From Fibrisoma montanum (GTDB taxonomy: Bacteria > Bacteroidota > Bacteroidia > Cytophagales > Spirosomataceae): 64,000 nucleotides of DNA. The notes below the pieces were generated by a model. The model did not search any database and had not been told where the DNA came from. It worked only from the letters and a program-made list of their open reading frames with translations. The translations under genes and the position numbers were made by a program. Below are positions 25,975 to 35,569 of the stretch, in pieces. How positions within the stretch are numbered: position 1 is the first letter of the stretch; every line of letters begins with the position of its first letter. The stretch spans positions 62,001 to 126,000 of the forward strand of contig NZ_QXED01000001.1 in the NCBI RefSeq assembly GCF_003583365.1, read 5' to 3'.

Positions 25975-26964
25975 ATGATTAACAATCCAACGCCCCCCGT
26001 TCCGCACCCATCCGTTGTTGCAGAACCTACTCAACCACCCACCAAAGCCCTTGTGCTCGGCGGTGGGTCGCTCAAAGGAGCGTTTCAGGCTGGTGCTACG
26101 CTCGCTTTGCTCGAAAGCGGGTTCGTTCCCGATCGTATTTATGGCATTTCGGTGGGTAGCCTCAACGCTACCTTTCTCGCTAATGAAGCGGCCCGTCAGT
26201 ACGCTGAGTCGGGTCAGGTGGATTGGGTTCGGGCGGGTAAATACCTGATTGAATTCTGGATACGTAACATCACCCGTCCGCAGGATGTGGCCGTCATCCG
26301 GTCGCGGTTCCGTATGGGCTACAACACGCTGATGAGCCGCTTCGACGGCTTTCTGGATAATTCGCCGATCAAAACCCTCATTCGCAATCACGTTGACCTG
26401 GAAACCCTCAAAAATGGTCCGGTGGTACTCAAAGTGGGCGCGGTGGATATTGTTGAGGGCGACATGGTGTATGCCGAAGCCAGTGATCCTAATTTTCTGG
26501 ATTATCTCTACGCGAGCAGCGCCCTGCCGTTTCTGATGCCGGCCGTACAGATTGGTGGCGATCATCGGAGGGCTTTCCTCGACGGCGGCCTGCGCGAAGT
26601 AGCGCCCCTGCGCGTTGCTATCGAAGACGGCGCTACCGAACTTGTTTGTGTGGCCTGCCACGCCCGAAAGATATACAACGAGAAGTTCAACTACCGAAAT
26701 CTGCTGAACCTGGCCGACCGCATCAAAGATATTACGGTCAACCAGCTGGTTAACAACGACATCGCCTGGGCCGAACGCTTTGCTGAGCGCGAACAGCTCC
26801 ACGGTCGGCCAATGCACCTGACGGTCGTTCGCCCGCACGAACCGCTGTATCTGAACCTGATGAAGTTTACATCGGACGATATTGGGAGGGTGATCGTAGC
26901 CGGCTATCAGGCCGCTACGGATGAGTTGAAGCGAAAAGGAGCCGAATCAATGGCGATCTCTTAA
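25975..26964 (+). CDS. Patatin-like phospholipase
   Basis: Serine lipase/acyl hydrolase of 329 residues with the patatin catalytic dyad: the oxyanion loop GGGSLKG (residues 29-35), the nucleophile elbow GISVG with S59, and the DGG motif with D203. There is no signal peptide, so it probably acts on membrane phospholipids from the cytoplasm. About 23 residues rich in Pro precede the domain. It is followed by the large nested inverted repeat and convergent to the DUF4397 gene. Confidence 0.93.
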   Translation: MINNPTPPVPHPSVVAEPTQPPTKALVLGGGSLKGAFQAGATLALLESGFVPDRIYGISVGSLNATFLANEAARQYAESGQVDWVRAGKYLIEFWIRNITRPQDVAVIRSRFRMGYNTLMSRFDGFLDNSPIKTLIRNHVDLETLKNGPVVLKVGAVDIVEGDMVYAEASDPNFLDYLYASSALPFLMPAVQIGGDHRRAFLDGGLREVAPLRVAIEDGATELVCVACHARKIYNEKFNYRNLLNLADRIKDITVNQLVNNDIAWAERFAEREQLHGRPMHLTVVRPHEPLYLNLMKFTSDDIGRVIVAGYQAATDELKRKGAESMAIS

Positions 26965-26996
26965 TACGTGAAAGTTAGAAAAGGCTGCTTCAGTAA

Positions 26997-27312
26997 ATTA
27001 CCCCAAACCCCTGAAGGCGGTCGGCCGTTGCCGGCTTAGCGCTGCTATTTACCGTGAATTATAGCCAGGCATTTGAGCCATGGAAGGCGGATTTTGTCAT
27101 CCCGACGCCAGGAGGGATCTTCGGTAGCTGGAGAGAATGTTAGCCTCATCCGAAGATCCCTCCTGGCGTCGGGATGACAAAAATAAACCAACTTGTTAGC
27201 TGTCCTTCAGTGGATCTAGCTGTCACTTATACATAACTCATGTCAGTTAAAGAGCCTGGCTCAGCAGCGCTGAGCCGACAACGGCCGACCGCCTTCAGGG
27301 GTTTGGGGTAAT
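26997..27312. repeat. Outer inverted repeat, 50-bp arms
   Basis: 26997-27046 is complementary to 27263-27312 at 48 of 50 positions. The arms start with ATTACCCCAAACCCCT and are GC-rich. The 216-base interior holds a second inverted repeat. No transposase gene is inside, and no target duplication was recognised. Confidence 0.92.
27092..27182. repeat. Inner inverted repeat, 33-bp perfect arms
   Basis: 27092-27124 is perfectly complementary to 27150-27182, with a 25-base loop. The core word GTCATCCCGACG...GGAGGGATCTTC resembles interspersed intergenic repeats I recall in Bacteroidota genomes; other copies would be expected elsewhere in the chromosome. Confidence 0.92.
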
Positions 27313-27344
27313 ATGTAGTATCAAGGCAAAAGTATAACCCACTA

Positions 27345-28172
27345 TCAGTTATGCAGAACCGTCCCGACGCTCAGGCTTCGATTCCGCAACAGGCCGGCCG
27401 CATAGATGGTGTAAATCTTCCCGCCGGCCAGCGTTACGTTCGCCGTTGTTGACGCAGGGGTCGTAGGGGCCGACGGAACCGAAGCCTGCGTATACACCTG
27501 AACGGTATACGTACCGGCCGGTATGTTTGTATATCGCAGATTGGTTGCAGATACGTTGCTGTACGCCCGATTTGGGAACGTTGCAGCGCCCTGGTTTGTG
27601 GTTGGGTTCAGTAAGCGTACCGAAACCGGCGATACATCTGGTGCAAAGTTAAACACCCGTACCCGGGCTGTATTGGCATCCGGGGCGGTCAGTGTATCCG
27701 TAACCACGACAAACTGTGGCCCTCCTAAGTTTGTCGCATTGGCGGTTGTCGGACGTGGGCGATTCAGCGTATCCGTCACGAACACGGTATAACTCGTATT
27801 CGCATTGGCGCTGAAATTGTTCTGATTGGTTGCCCCGGCCCGAAACACGATGTCGTTGCTGCCCAATACGCCCCCAAGCTGCCCTGAAGCGGCCCGGGCC
27901 CGGAGTTGAATTGATCCGGCCTGAGCAGGCGCATAAGCGCTCGCGCTTTGGCCAAATTGCAGCGCCTGCCCCACCTGATTGTTCTCGATGAAGAAGTTCA
28001 GCGCCGGTACGCCGGGAGCCGCATTTACGAAGAGGAAACGCGCCTGGTTGGTCGAAGGTCCCGTGGCCGGCTGCGGATCAGGATAATCCGTATCCTGACA
28101 GGCCGTAAACAGCGCCGTCGATAGAAAAGCGGCTGCGACTACGGCGCTCAGTTGATTCCATGTATATTTCAT
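27345..28172 (-). CDS. DUF4397 domain lipoprotein
   Basis: Surface or periplasmic lipoprotein of 275 residues: signal peptide with lipobox LFTAC (Cys about residue 25), then a repeated beta-rich region of the DUF4397 type. The two modules start near ARFLFVNAAPGVPALNFFI and ARVRVFNFAPDVSPVSVRLL, each followed by a segment such as YTVQVYT. The composition is rich in Ala, Thr, Asn. It begins 34 bp after the stop of the upstream TonB-dependent receptor on the same strand, so it is probably co-transcribed and may be the receptor's outer-membrane partner (inference). Function is unknown. Confidence 0.88.
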   Translation of the reverse strand: MKYTWNQLSAVVAAAFLSTALFTACQDTDYPDPQPATGPSTNQARFLFVNAAPGVPALNFFIENNQVGQALQFGQSASAYAPAQAGSIQLRARAASGQLGGVLGSNDIVFRAGATNQNNFSANANTSYTVFVTDTLNRPRPTTANATNLGGPQFVVVTDTLTAPDANTARVRVFNFAPDVSPVSVRLLNPTTNQGAATFPNRAYSNVSATNLRYTNIPAGTYTVQVYTQASVPSAPTTPASTTANVTLAGGKIYTIYAAGLLRNRSLSVGTVLHN

Positions 28173-28206
28173 GCTGTATCGTATCGTTTGATTGCCCGTT
28201 GAACCA

Positions 28207-31200
28207 TTAGAAAATATACCGTAAACCCAGTTGAAGCTGCCAGCGCGAATTCAAGGTGAGGTTGTTGGTGAACGAACTGGTCAGCGCCTGGCCCGGCGAA
28301 ACTTCCGTAAATGTGTATATGGGCCGTCCGGTTGTAGCTGCCGTGTTGGTGTTCGGCGTTTCGTAGCCTATGAAGTTCAGCAGGTTGGTCCGCTGGGTCG
28401 ACTGCGCCAGACCCAGGTTAGAGCTAACCAGGTTCAGCAGGTTAACCACCTCGGCCGAGAACTGAAGCGTATGCCGACGCTCACCGGCCCGGACGTAGAA
28501 ATCCTGTAGCAAACGGAAGTTAACCAGATTCTGCCACGGCAGGAAAGCGCCGTTCCGCTCGGCATATTGTCCACGACGCTTGCTCAGGTACGGGTCCTGC
28601 TCGATATAGGCGTTCAACTGGTCCCAGATCTGCTGCGGAGTACGGGTATCCTGCGCGTTGGTCGTTACCAGCACAATCTCGTTCTGATTACGCGGTACGT
28701 AGATCAGGTCGTTGTTGCTGATACCGTCGTTGTTCGGGTTACCGCCGTACACGTACGAGAAGTTACCCGTCGACTGCCCAGTGTAGGTCAGCGCGATCGT
28801 CGTAGCCAGGTTATTCAGGTACTCAAACCGGTATTGCAGATAACCGACCACGCGATGCGGTACCAGGTTATTCGAGTACGACAGGTTCGGCTGGTTAGGG
28901 CTATTTACAACGGCCTGCCCCGTGTACAGGCTACCCGCCGTTGATGCCGACTGAGCGTTTACGTCTTTCGAGTCTGTGAAGGTATACGCCAGTGACGCTT
29001 CCAGACCGCGTGTCAGCCGTTTCTGAATCTGTGCGGTTAAACTGATTGAATACCCGCGCTGAATGTTATCCAATACCAGTGCCTGCACGATCCGGTCGTT
29101 GATACGACGGTCGAAGGGCGGATTCACATTGGCTACGCCCGCTGCATTTCCAAATACCGGGCGACCATCGCCGGCCAGCGTACCAACCGGATCAGCCAGA
29201 TTGGCATCGCGGATATACACGGCGTTGATGTCCTTGGAATAAATCGCATCCAACGTCACAATCCAGTTCCCCGGTAACGTCTTGTCAAGACCAATGCTTG
29301 ACCGCCACACCTGCGGAAATTTGAAGTTAGGCGTTGTGGCGTTGATTGTAAATGTCGATGCCAGTGGTTCACCCGGCTGTCCTGTCAGGCTTGTGGGTGC
29401 GTACGGCTCCGGTCGGAAGTTGAAACCGCGGGTGAATACATTCGCCTGCCCTTGGGCCAATTCCGTCCCAAAGAACACCCCGTTATTACTCACCTGATTA
29501 GACAGCCATACGAACGGCACCCGACCGGTAAAGACGCCCGTACCACCCCGTAATTGCAACGAGCGATCACCCAGCACATCCCAGTTAAAGCCAACACGTG
29601 GAGATAACAGGTAATTCGTTCTTGGCAACTGATTTACCTGAATTCGTTCGTTATTGGCAAACGTCAAAGTCTCAACAACCCTGTTTTGCAACAGATTGTC
29701 ATCGTTATAGGTTGGAATATCCAGCCGGATTCCTCCCGTCAGGCGAAAATTTTTGGTGACGCTAAAGGCATCCTGAACATAGAATCCCAACTGGGCTGCG
29801 TTGAACTCGGCCACCGGAACCGGCGTCCCCGGAACGGCTGAATATTGCAGTGCATACTGCGTTGGGGCGTTCGCCTGCGTTGGATTCGTTGCGTTTGCGA
29901 TGAAATCCTGAACACTGTTGAATTGGTACACCCCTCTGATCTGCGGAGTAAAGCCGTTGTAGAAGTGGTAAAATTCATTCGCCGTACCGACTGATACGGT
30001 GTGCTTACCCAGGAAAATGTCAAACTTGTCGTTTAACTGCACGACATCCTGATTCAGCACGTTGTTCGGCGTAAACGGTTCCGCACCGAACGTAGTCAGC
30101 GTGTTGCCGTTCGGGCCAACTATGTCCACCGTCGGGAAGTTGGGCGTTGGTACACCACCACCGCCTTCGCGGAAATCCCGGAAGGCCGAGTAGCCTAGTT
30201 GGAGGTTATTGGCGAATTTGTTGCCGAACGTTGAGTTCAACTCACCAATGATCGAGCGCAGGTTCTGGTTGATCCGGTACCACGAAAACGAATACGGCAG
30301 GGCGTTGACGTTGTTCTGCCGGCCACCCGGAGGAGCCGACGTAAACCCACCGGAGTTGCTGGGCGGTACGTCGCTGAACGAATCCAACTGGTTATACCGT
30401 ACGGTCAGCTTATGCTTATCGCTGATGTTCCAGTCAATTTTGACGAGGAACTTCAGGCTCTGATTGAGCTGATCAAAGTTATCGAGCGAACCCGGATCGA
30501 ACGTCCAGCTTTTGCCGTTGTTTGGCGTAATCAGGAATTCACGCAGTTGCCGTAACTGCTCGGCCTGTTGGGTCTGCTGCGTTGGGCGTCCCTGCGCGTC
30601 AGTACTGCCGATTGGAAACAGAACGGCAGGGTTGGCCTGGCGCTGCTGCTCAACGTTGGCAAAGAAAAACAGTTTGTTTTTGATGATCGGACCGCCCAGA
30701 CGGGCTCCTACATTGTAGAAACTGAAGTTCCCCTGCGGTTGCTCCTGCCCTTCTACCCGACGTCCGACAAAGCTCTGGTTCCGGTAAAAACCGTAGGCCG
30801 ACCCCTCGAACCGGTTTGTACCGCTCCGGGTCACGGCGTTTACACCGGCACCGGTGAAGGAACCCTGGCTCACATCGTAGGGCGAAATCGATACGTTCAA
30901 CTGATCAATAGCGTCGATACTCACCGGAGTCGTACCCGACTGGCCACCGGGTAGCGCCGTCAGGCCAAACACGTTGTTGGCCGTTGAGCCGTCGATTGAG
31001 AAGTTATTGTACAGGTTTGAACGCCCACCAAACGAAAAGCCGGGACCCGCCTGAGGTGTCAGCGTACTCAAATCGGTGAAGTTCCGGTTAAGCGCCGGCA
31101 ACCGTTCAAAGTTCTCGCGACGCAGGTTCGTTGATACGCCCGTCCGCTCGGAGTCGATGATCCCTCCTCGCTGCGACGTAATTACCACTTCCGACAGCTG

Positions 31201-31569
31201 CTGCCCTTCTTCAGCCAGCGTAAAGTTGGCCGATATGGGCGTATTCAATTCGACAAACGCAATTTCCCGTGTCTGCTCCTGATAACCGACATAAGTAACC
31301 GTAATCCGGTACGGACCCCCAACGCGAACCGCCGGTAAGTTATAGCGGCCCTGTGCGTTGGTTGTCGTGCCATACCGGGTTCCGGAGGGTACGAGAACGG
31401 CCACCACCGTAGCGCCGGGCAGTTCCTCCCCTTTCTGATCAGTTACTACCCCGTTGATTGATGAAGTTGTTACCCCTTGCGCTAATACCGCACTGCTTCC
31501 CAGCATGGCTGACAGTATACTGCCAAACAACATCAACGCTGTCCGAAAACGCAGTAATCTTTTGTACAT
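28207..31569 (-). CDS. TonB-dependent receptor, Oar-like (copy 1)
   Basis: Outer-membrane TonB-dependent transporter of 1120 residues. A signal peptide (ends near VLAQ) is followed by a carboxypeptidase-regulatory-like domain (about 36-125, SINGVVTDQKGEELPGATV), a plug domain (about 125-250, including LSEVVITSQRG) and a large beta-barrel ending in the aromatic C-terminus LQLGLRYIF. It is not paired with a SusD gene. The short plug and the ERNGAFLPWQNLVNFRLLQDF segment resemble Oar-type receptors. It lies between its paralogue (upstream) and a DUF4397 lipoprotein (downstream). The substrate is unknown; Myxococcus Oar was linked to protease export. Confidence 0.92.
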   Translation of the reverse strand: MYKRLLRFRTALMLFGSILSAMLGSSAVLAQGVTTSSINGVVTDQKGEELPGATVVAVLVPSGTRYGTTTNAQGRYNLPAVRVGGPYRITVTYVGYQEQTREIAFVELNTPISANFTLAEEGQQLSEVVITSQRGGIIDSERTGVSTNLRRENFERLPALNRNFTDLSTLTPQAGPGFSFGGRSNLYNNFSIDGSTANNVFGLTALPGGQSGTTPVSIDAIDQLNVSISPYDVSQGSFTGAGVNAVTRSGTNRFEGSAYGFYRNQSFVGRRVEGQEQPQGNFSFYNVGARLGGPIIKNKLFFFANVEQQRQANPAVLFPIGSTDAQGRPTQQTQQAEQLRQLREFLITPNNGKSWTFDPGSLDNFDQLNQSLKFLVKIDWNISDKHKLTVRYNQLDSFSDVPPSNSGGFTSAPPGGRQNNVNALPYSFSWYRINQNLRSIIGELNSTFGNKFANNLQLGYSAFRDFREGGGGVPTPNFPTVDIVGPNGNTLTTFGAEPFTPNNVLNQDVVQLNDKFDIFLGKHTVSVGTANEFYHFYNGFTPQIRGVYQFNSVQDFIANATNPTQANAPTQYALQYSAVPGTPVPVAEFNAAQLGFYVQDAFSVTKNFRLTGGIRLDIPTYNDDNLLQNRVVETLTFANNERIQVNQLPRTNYLLSPRVGFNWDVLGDRSLQLRGGTGVFTGRVPFVWLSNQVSNNGVFFGTELAQGQANVFTRGFNFRPEPYAPTSLTGQPGEPLASTFTINATTPNFKFPQVWRSSIGLDKTLPGNWIVTLDAIYSKDINAVYIRDANLADPVGTLAGDGRPVFGNAAGVANVNPPFDRRINDRIVQALVLDNIQRGYSISLTAQIQKRLTRGLEASLAYTFTDSKDVNAQSASTAGSLYTGQAVVNSPNQPNLSYSNNLVPHRVVGYLQYRFEYLNNLATTIALTYTGQSTGNFSYVYGGNPNNDGISNNDLIYVPRNQNEIVLVTTNAQDTRTPQQIWDQLNAYIEQDPYLSKRRGQYAERNGAFLPWQNLVNFRLLQDFYVRAGERRHTLQFSAEVVNLLNLVSSNLGLAQSTQRTNLLNFIGYETPNTNTAATTGRPIYTFTEVSPGQALTSSFTNNLTLNSRWQLQLGLRYIF

Positions 31570-31840
31570 AACCGATACTTTTAGTTGTTAAACTGGTTTG
31601 CAGAATCAATTTCAGGCTTGTGAAGATCCAGCTACAGCAAGTGTATATTTATTCCTATAGAACAACATCTTCAAAAACTCAAAACAGCTTCTAACTGCCT
31701 TAATACCATTTGGATATATATTGTTTAGAGGGATGTTCCCTATCTTACCGTGAGGATATTAAGAATTTGTTAATAGCAGGAAAGTCGGCGTCTGCTCAAC
31801 GGTTATCAGCGTGTCTGGCCGGTCAACATCAGGTAGCATA
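31570..31840 (-). other. Upstream region of TonB receptor copy 1
   Basis: AT-rich region without a gene between the terminator of the upstream receptor and the start of copy 1. Together with the terminator it spans 31570-31898 (329 bp). It must hold the promoter of the copy 1/DUF4397 unit; no convincing -33/-7 pair was found. Confidence 0.4.
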
Positions 31841-31876
31841 AAAAAAGAACGCCCGGCTGACCTCAGCCGGGCGTTC
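31841..31876 (-). terminator. Strong terminator of TonB receptor copy 2
   Basis: Perfect 14-bp stem (31847-31860 with 31863-31876), followed on the minus strand by a T run (31841-31846). It means the two receptors are transcribed separately. Confidence 0.92.
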
Positions 31877-31898
31877 TCAATAATCAGATTTATTGGTA

Positions 31899-34800
31899 TT
31901 AGTTAAACGTGTACCGGATGCCAAGCTGCGCCTGGTAAACACTACCAATACCGGCACTGGTCGTAAACGTCTGCGATGGCAGCACCGGTCGTCCATCAGC
32001 ACCGGTCTGAGAAACCAGTCGGAATTGTGGTACGCCCTGGGCCGTTACACCAGCGTAACTGATCGGCTGAGTCTGTCTAACTATCTTAAACACACCCCAG
32101 TTGTCGTTAAGCAGGTTACCTACGTTCTGGACGTCAACCCGGAACTGAATGGAGTTGCGCTTGCCGCCCACCCGCAAGTAGAACTCCTGCACAAGGCTCA
32201 GGTCGGCCTGGAAGATCCACGGCAGCAGACCACCATTCCGCTCAGCGTACTGACCACGGCGGCTGCTCAGGTACTCATCCTGATTGATGTACGCATCCCA
32301 GGCTGCCTGCTGCTGAGCCGCAGTGAACGTTACCGAGGTCGGACCCGAGCCGGCCGTCAACGGCAGGAATGTGATTTCGCTGGCATTATTCGGAACATAA
32401 ATCAGGTCGTTGTTCGTCACACCGTCGCCGTTCATGTCGCCACCGTAGCTGTACGTGTAGCGGCCAATGTTACGAGCTTCCATGAACAGACCGATCTGGG
32501 TTGCTCCTCCAAAACGACCACCGTATTCTTTCCGGTACGACAACGAACCGATTGCCCGGTGGCGCTGATCGAAGTCAGAGAAAGCCAGATCCGGATAGTT
32601 ATTACCACGTATCGAGCGGATACTTGTCCATGAACCCGACGCTACGCTACCCGGGTTAACAATATCCTTTGACTGGCCGTATGTATAAGCCACCATCGCG
32701 TTGAAACCGCGTCCGAACGGCCGCTCCAGTTTGGCCGTCAGTGAGTACGCATAGCCTTTGTTGGTGTTACCCAGAACGATGTTCTGCACAACCCGGTCGT
32801 TGATCCGGATGGCATTGTTCAGGTTAGCACCCGTCAGGCCAGAACCCGGAAAACGCGGACGCTGATCCGGACCAGTGAACGTACCAGTTGCCGGTTCGCG
32901 GTTTGCATCGATATAGTTCGCGTTGTTCAGCGTCTTGGTGAAGAGACCTTCCAGCGTACCGATAATACCGAACGGCAGGCGGGTATCTAGGGCTAAGTTA
33001 GACCGCCATACCTGCGGGAACCGGAAGTTCTGAGATGTTGCGGCAATGTCAAACGTAATGGCCGTATTGGAAATCGGGCTCGTTGGGTTAGCCGGGATGA
33101 AACGTGACGGATCGGCAACGAACGGATAGTTACGTGAGTTCGATACATCCAGCAGACCGGTCAGTACGCCATTGTTACCCACCTGGTTCGAGATCCACAC
33201 GAACGGAGGACGACCCGTGAAGATACCCGTTCCACCACGTACCTGAATGGTCTTATCACCCTTCACGTCGAAGTTGAAGCCCAGACGAGGTGAGAAAAGC
33301 ACCTTGGCATCCGGCAGTTTACCCGTCTGCACACGCAGCGGGCTACCATCCGGATTGCGGAACGTCAGCCCATCGATATACGAGTTTGTATACGCCGTAT
33401 TCTCGAAGCTCGGCACGTCGCCACGCAGACCCAGGGTTATTTTCAGGCGATCGTTAGCCTGCCATTCGTCCTGCAGGTACGCACCGTAGTACCAGATTTT
33501 CAACTGCTGTACCGGCTCAGCACCACCTGGCAGCAGCGAGTAGCGCAGCTGGAAACGGTTGACCGTTACCGGCGACTGAGTCAGGGCCGGGTTATCCAGA
33601 TACGCGTTGGCAGCCGAATAGAAATCGTTCAGCGAGTTGAAGATGTAAACGCCATTCGTACCTGAGTTGAACACGTTGTTGGTAACGATCCGCTCCAGGT
33701 TCACACCAGCCGTCAGCGTATGCTTACCGGCGAAGTACTGGAAGTTATCCTGTAACTGGAACGTGCTGTAGTTCAGCTTGTTGTTCGGCGTAAACGGATC
33801 AAAACCGAACGATAGGTAGTTCTGGTTGCCACTCAATACGTCGACCGTCGGGAAGATAGACCCCTTGTAACCCCGGTCTTCATTCTGATACGTGTAACCA
33901 ACGATCAGGTTATTGGCAAACTTGTTTTTGAAGTTCGAGTTCAGCTGGGCAATGACCGACTGAATGTCTTCATTGATGATGTAGCCTGAGTTTTCGAAAG
34001 ACATCGAGTTGATGTTCGTCCGACGGTTACCGAAGCCCAGTGAGTTACTGTTACTGATCAGTACATCAGCGTCTGAGTTCAGGTATGAGTACCGAACACT
34101 CAACTTGTGGTTATCATTGATGTTCCAGTCGATTTTGGCCAGGAGCTTATCAGCGATAGTCGCATTGTCGAAGTTTTCGTAAGGACCAGTTGTATAGTTG
34201 AAGCGTTGCTGCAGGAACTGGCTCACGTTGTCGAGATCAGATGCGAGCGTACGTGATATGTTACCGCTCTGCTGCGTGCCAGGCCGGGTAGCTACCCAGG
34301 TTGTGGCAGGCTCGGTACGACGGTCGAACTCACCGTTCACGAAGAAAAACAGTTTGTTCTTAACAATCGGACCACCCAACCGGAAACCTGACTGCGTCTG
34401 CTTAAACGACCCGATTACCACCGGTAAATCACTAGCTGTCTTACCGATCAGGCTGGGGCTCTTCTGGAAGTGGAAGGCAGAACCCGAGAATTCGTTGGTT
34501 CCCGAGCGGGTTACGGCGTTGATACCAGCACCGGCAAAGCTACCCTGACGAACGTCGTAGGGGGCCAAACTTACCTGAACTTCTTCAATGGCATCGATTG
34601 AGATCGGTGCTACGCCCGTACGCGTACCGGGCTGGTTACCCGTACCAAGGCCGAAGCTGCTGTTGAAAACAGAGCCATCTACGGTGATGTTGTTGAAGCG
34701 AGAATCCTGGCCACCAAAACTCGAGCCGTTACCCTGAGGAGTCAGACGTGTAAAGTCACTCAACTGACGCGTAACCGTCGGCAGTGTCTGCAACTGCTGC

Positions 34801-35252
34801 GTGCTGATGCTGGTAGCAGCACCCGTCCGGTCTGAACTGAAGATATCGCTCCGGCTGCCTGTTACCACAACTTCGTTCAACTGGCTGCTTTCGTCGGCCA
34901 GTTTAAAATCAACGTTAACAGCCGATCCAAGGTTGGCGTTGAACCCTTCTTTTACCTGCTCACGAAAGCCAACGAAGGTTACTGTAATCCGGTAAGGACC
35001 TCCAATCCGAACAGTCGGGAAATTGTACCGACCCTGTTCATTAGTTACGGATCCGTAACGAGTCCCTGACGGTAGGTGAACGGCGACGACTGTTGCGCCG
35101 GGCAAAGCGCTCCCCTTATCATCTGTAACGAATCCGTTGATGGTGGAAGTCGTTACCCCCTGACCTACAGCCACACTGTGACCCAGCACGGCTAAAAGCA
35201 TACTGCAAAACAACACCAGGGCCGCTCGCAAATGCAGTAGATTTTTGTACAT
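31899..35252 (-). CDS. TonB-dependent receptor, Oar-like (copy 2)
   Basis: Outer-membrane TonB-dependent transporter of 1117 residues, a clear paralogue of copy 1. They share the signal peptide region (MYKxLL.LR.AL), the VTTSxINGxVTDxKG opening of the carboxypeptidase-regulatory-like domain, the SGTRYG and GGPYRITVT words, the plug segment LNEVVVTGSRS, and the ERNGGLLPWIFQADLSLVQEF segment, and end in LGIRYTFN. The frame is open 33 codons further upstream, but the ATG at 35252 aligns with the start of copy 1. No SusD-like gene is adjacent. It has its own strong terminator. Confidence 0.92.
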   Translation of the reverse strand: MYKNLLHLRAALVLFCSMLLAVLGHSVAVGQGVTTSTINGFVTDDKGSALPGATVVAVHLPSGTRYGSVTNEQGRYNFPTVRIGGPYRITVTFVGFREQVKEGFNANLGSAVNVDFKLADESSQLNEVVVTGSRSDIFSSDRTGAATSISTQQLQTLPTVTRQLSDFTRLTPQGNGSSFGGQDSRFNNITVDGSVFNSSFGLGTGNQPGTRTGVAPISIDAIEEVQVSLAPYDVRQGSFAGAGINAVTRSGTNEFSGSAFHFQKSPSLIGKTASDLPVVIGSFKQTQSGFRLGGPIVKNKLFFFVNGEFDRRTEPATTWVATRPGTQQSGNISRTLASDLDNVSQFLQQRFNYTTGPYENFDNATIADKLLAKIDWNINDNHKLSVRYSYLNSDADVLISNSNSLGFGNRRTNINSMSFENSGYIINEDIQSVIAQLNSNFKNKFANNLIVGYTYQNEDRGYKGSIFPTVDVLSGNQNYLSFGFDPFTPNNKLNYSTFQLQDNFQYFAGKHTLTAGVNLERIVTNNVFNSGTNGVYIFNSLNDFYSAANAYLDNPALTQSPVTVNRFQLRYSLLPGGAEPVQQLKIWYYGAYLQDEWQANDRLKITLGLRGDVPSFENTAYTNSYIDGLTFRNPDGSPLRVQTGKLPDAKVLFSPRLGFNFDVKGDKTIQVRGGTGIFTGRPPFVWISNQVGNNGVLTGLLDVSNSRNYPFVADPSRFIPANPTSPISNTAITFDIAATSQNFRFPQVWRSNLALDTRLPFGIIGTLEGLFTKTLNNANYIDANREPATGTFTGPDQRPRFPGSGLTGANLNNAIRINDRVVQNIVLGNTNKGYAYSLTAKLERPFGRGFNAMVAYTYGQSKDIVNPGSVASGSWTSIRSIRGNNYPDLAFSDFDQRHRAIGSLSYRKEYGGRFGGATQIGLFMEARNIGRYTYSYGGDMNGDGVTNNDLIYVPNNASEITFLPLTAGSGPTSVTFTAAQQQAAWDAYINQDEYLSSRRGQYAERNGGLLPWIFQADLSLVQEFYLRVGGKRNSIQFRVDVQNVGNLLNDNWGVFKIVRQTQPISYAGVTAQGVPQFRLVSQTGADGRPVLPSQTFTTSAGIGSVYQAQLGIRYTFN

Positions 35253-35569
35253 AGATTTGGTTGGTTTTATTAAATTTAGTTTGGAGAGTGTTTTTACTAG
35301 GTTACGGTCCAAAACGGCCGCAAAGATGATACATTTTTCTTGTCGCTGCAACGTACCCTCTCTTCAAAAAATACCATCATAAAGCCTACATCGGCTAAAT
35401 ATCCCAGAATAAGTAAATTTCAAAGGTTTTAGATGCTATTCCAGAATGTTAAGTTTTTGTTAAGTCATTCAAAGGCCGGTTCATCCTCCTCAGGTCCGGT
35501 CGAACCATTCGGACTGTTTGCGCGTAGTTAGAGAGTTTACGGGTGTTCCTTTGTTACTTTTACGCCATT
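35253..35569. other. Divergent region between TonB receptor copy 2 and selD
   Basis: 317 bp with no supportable gene. On the minus strand a TATCATCTTTG sequence about 75 bp before the receptor start resembles a Bacteroidota -7 box with altered spacing; on the plus strand TACTTTTA just before selD is a one-mismatch match to TAnnTTTG. Confidence 0.35.

Larger units (their letters stand above)
26965..27344. other. Intergenic region occupied by nested repeats
   Basis: 380 bp between the convergent patatin and DUF4397 genes, with no gene. Nearly all of it is accounted for by a 50-bp outer inverted repeat enclosing a 33-bp inner one. Confidence 0.8.

Noticed and set aside
25972-26838. Open frame of about 288 codons on the minus strand
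   Set aside because: Antisense to the patatin gene, whose catalytic dyad is intact.
26997-27312. Insertion sequence with terminal inverted repeats
   Set aside because: The interior of about 216 bases is too short for a transposase and holds only another inverted repeat; no target duplication was recognised.
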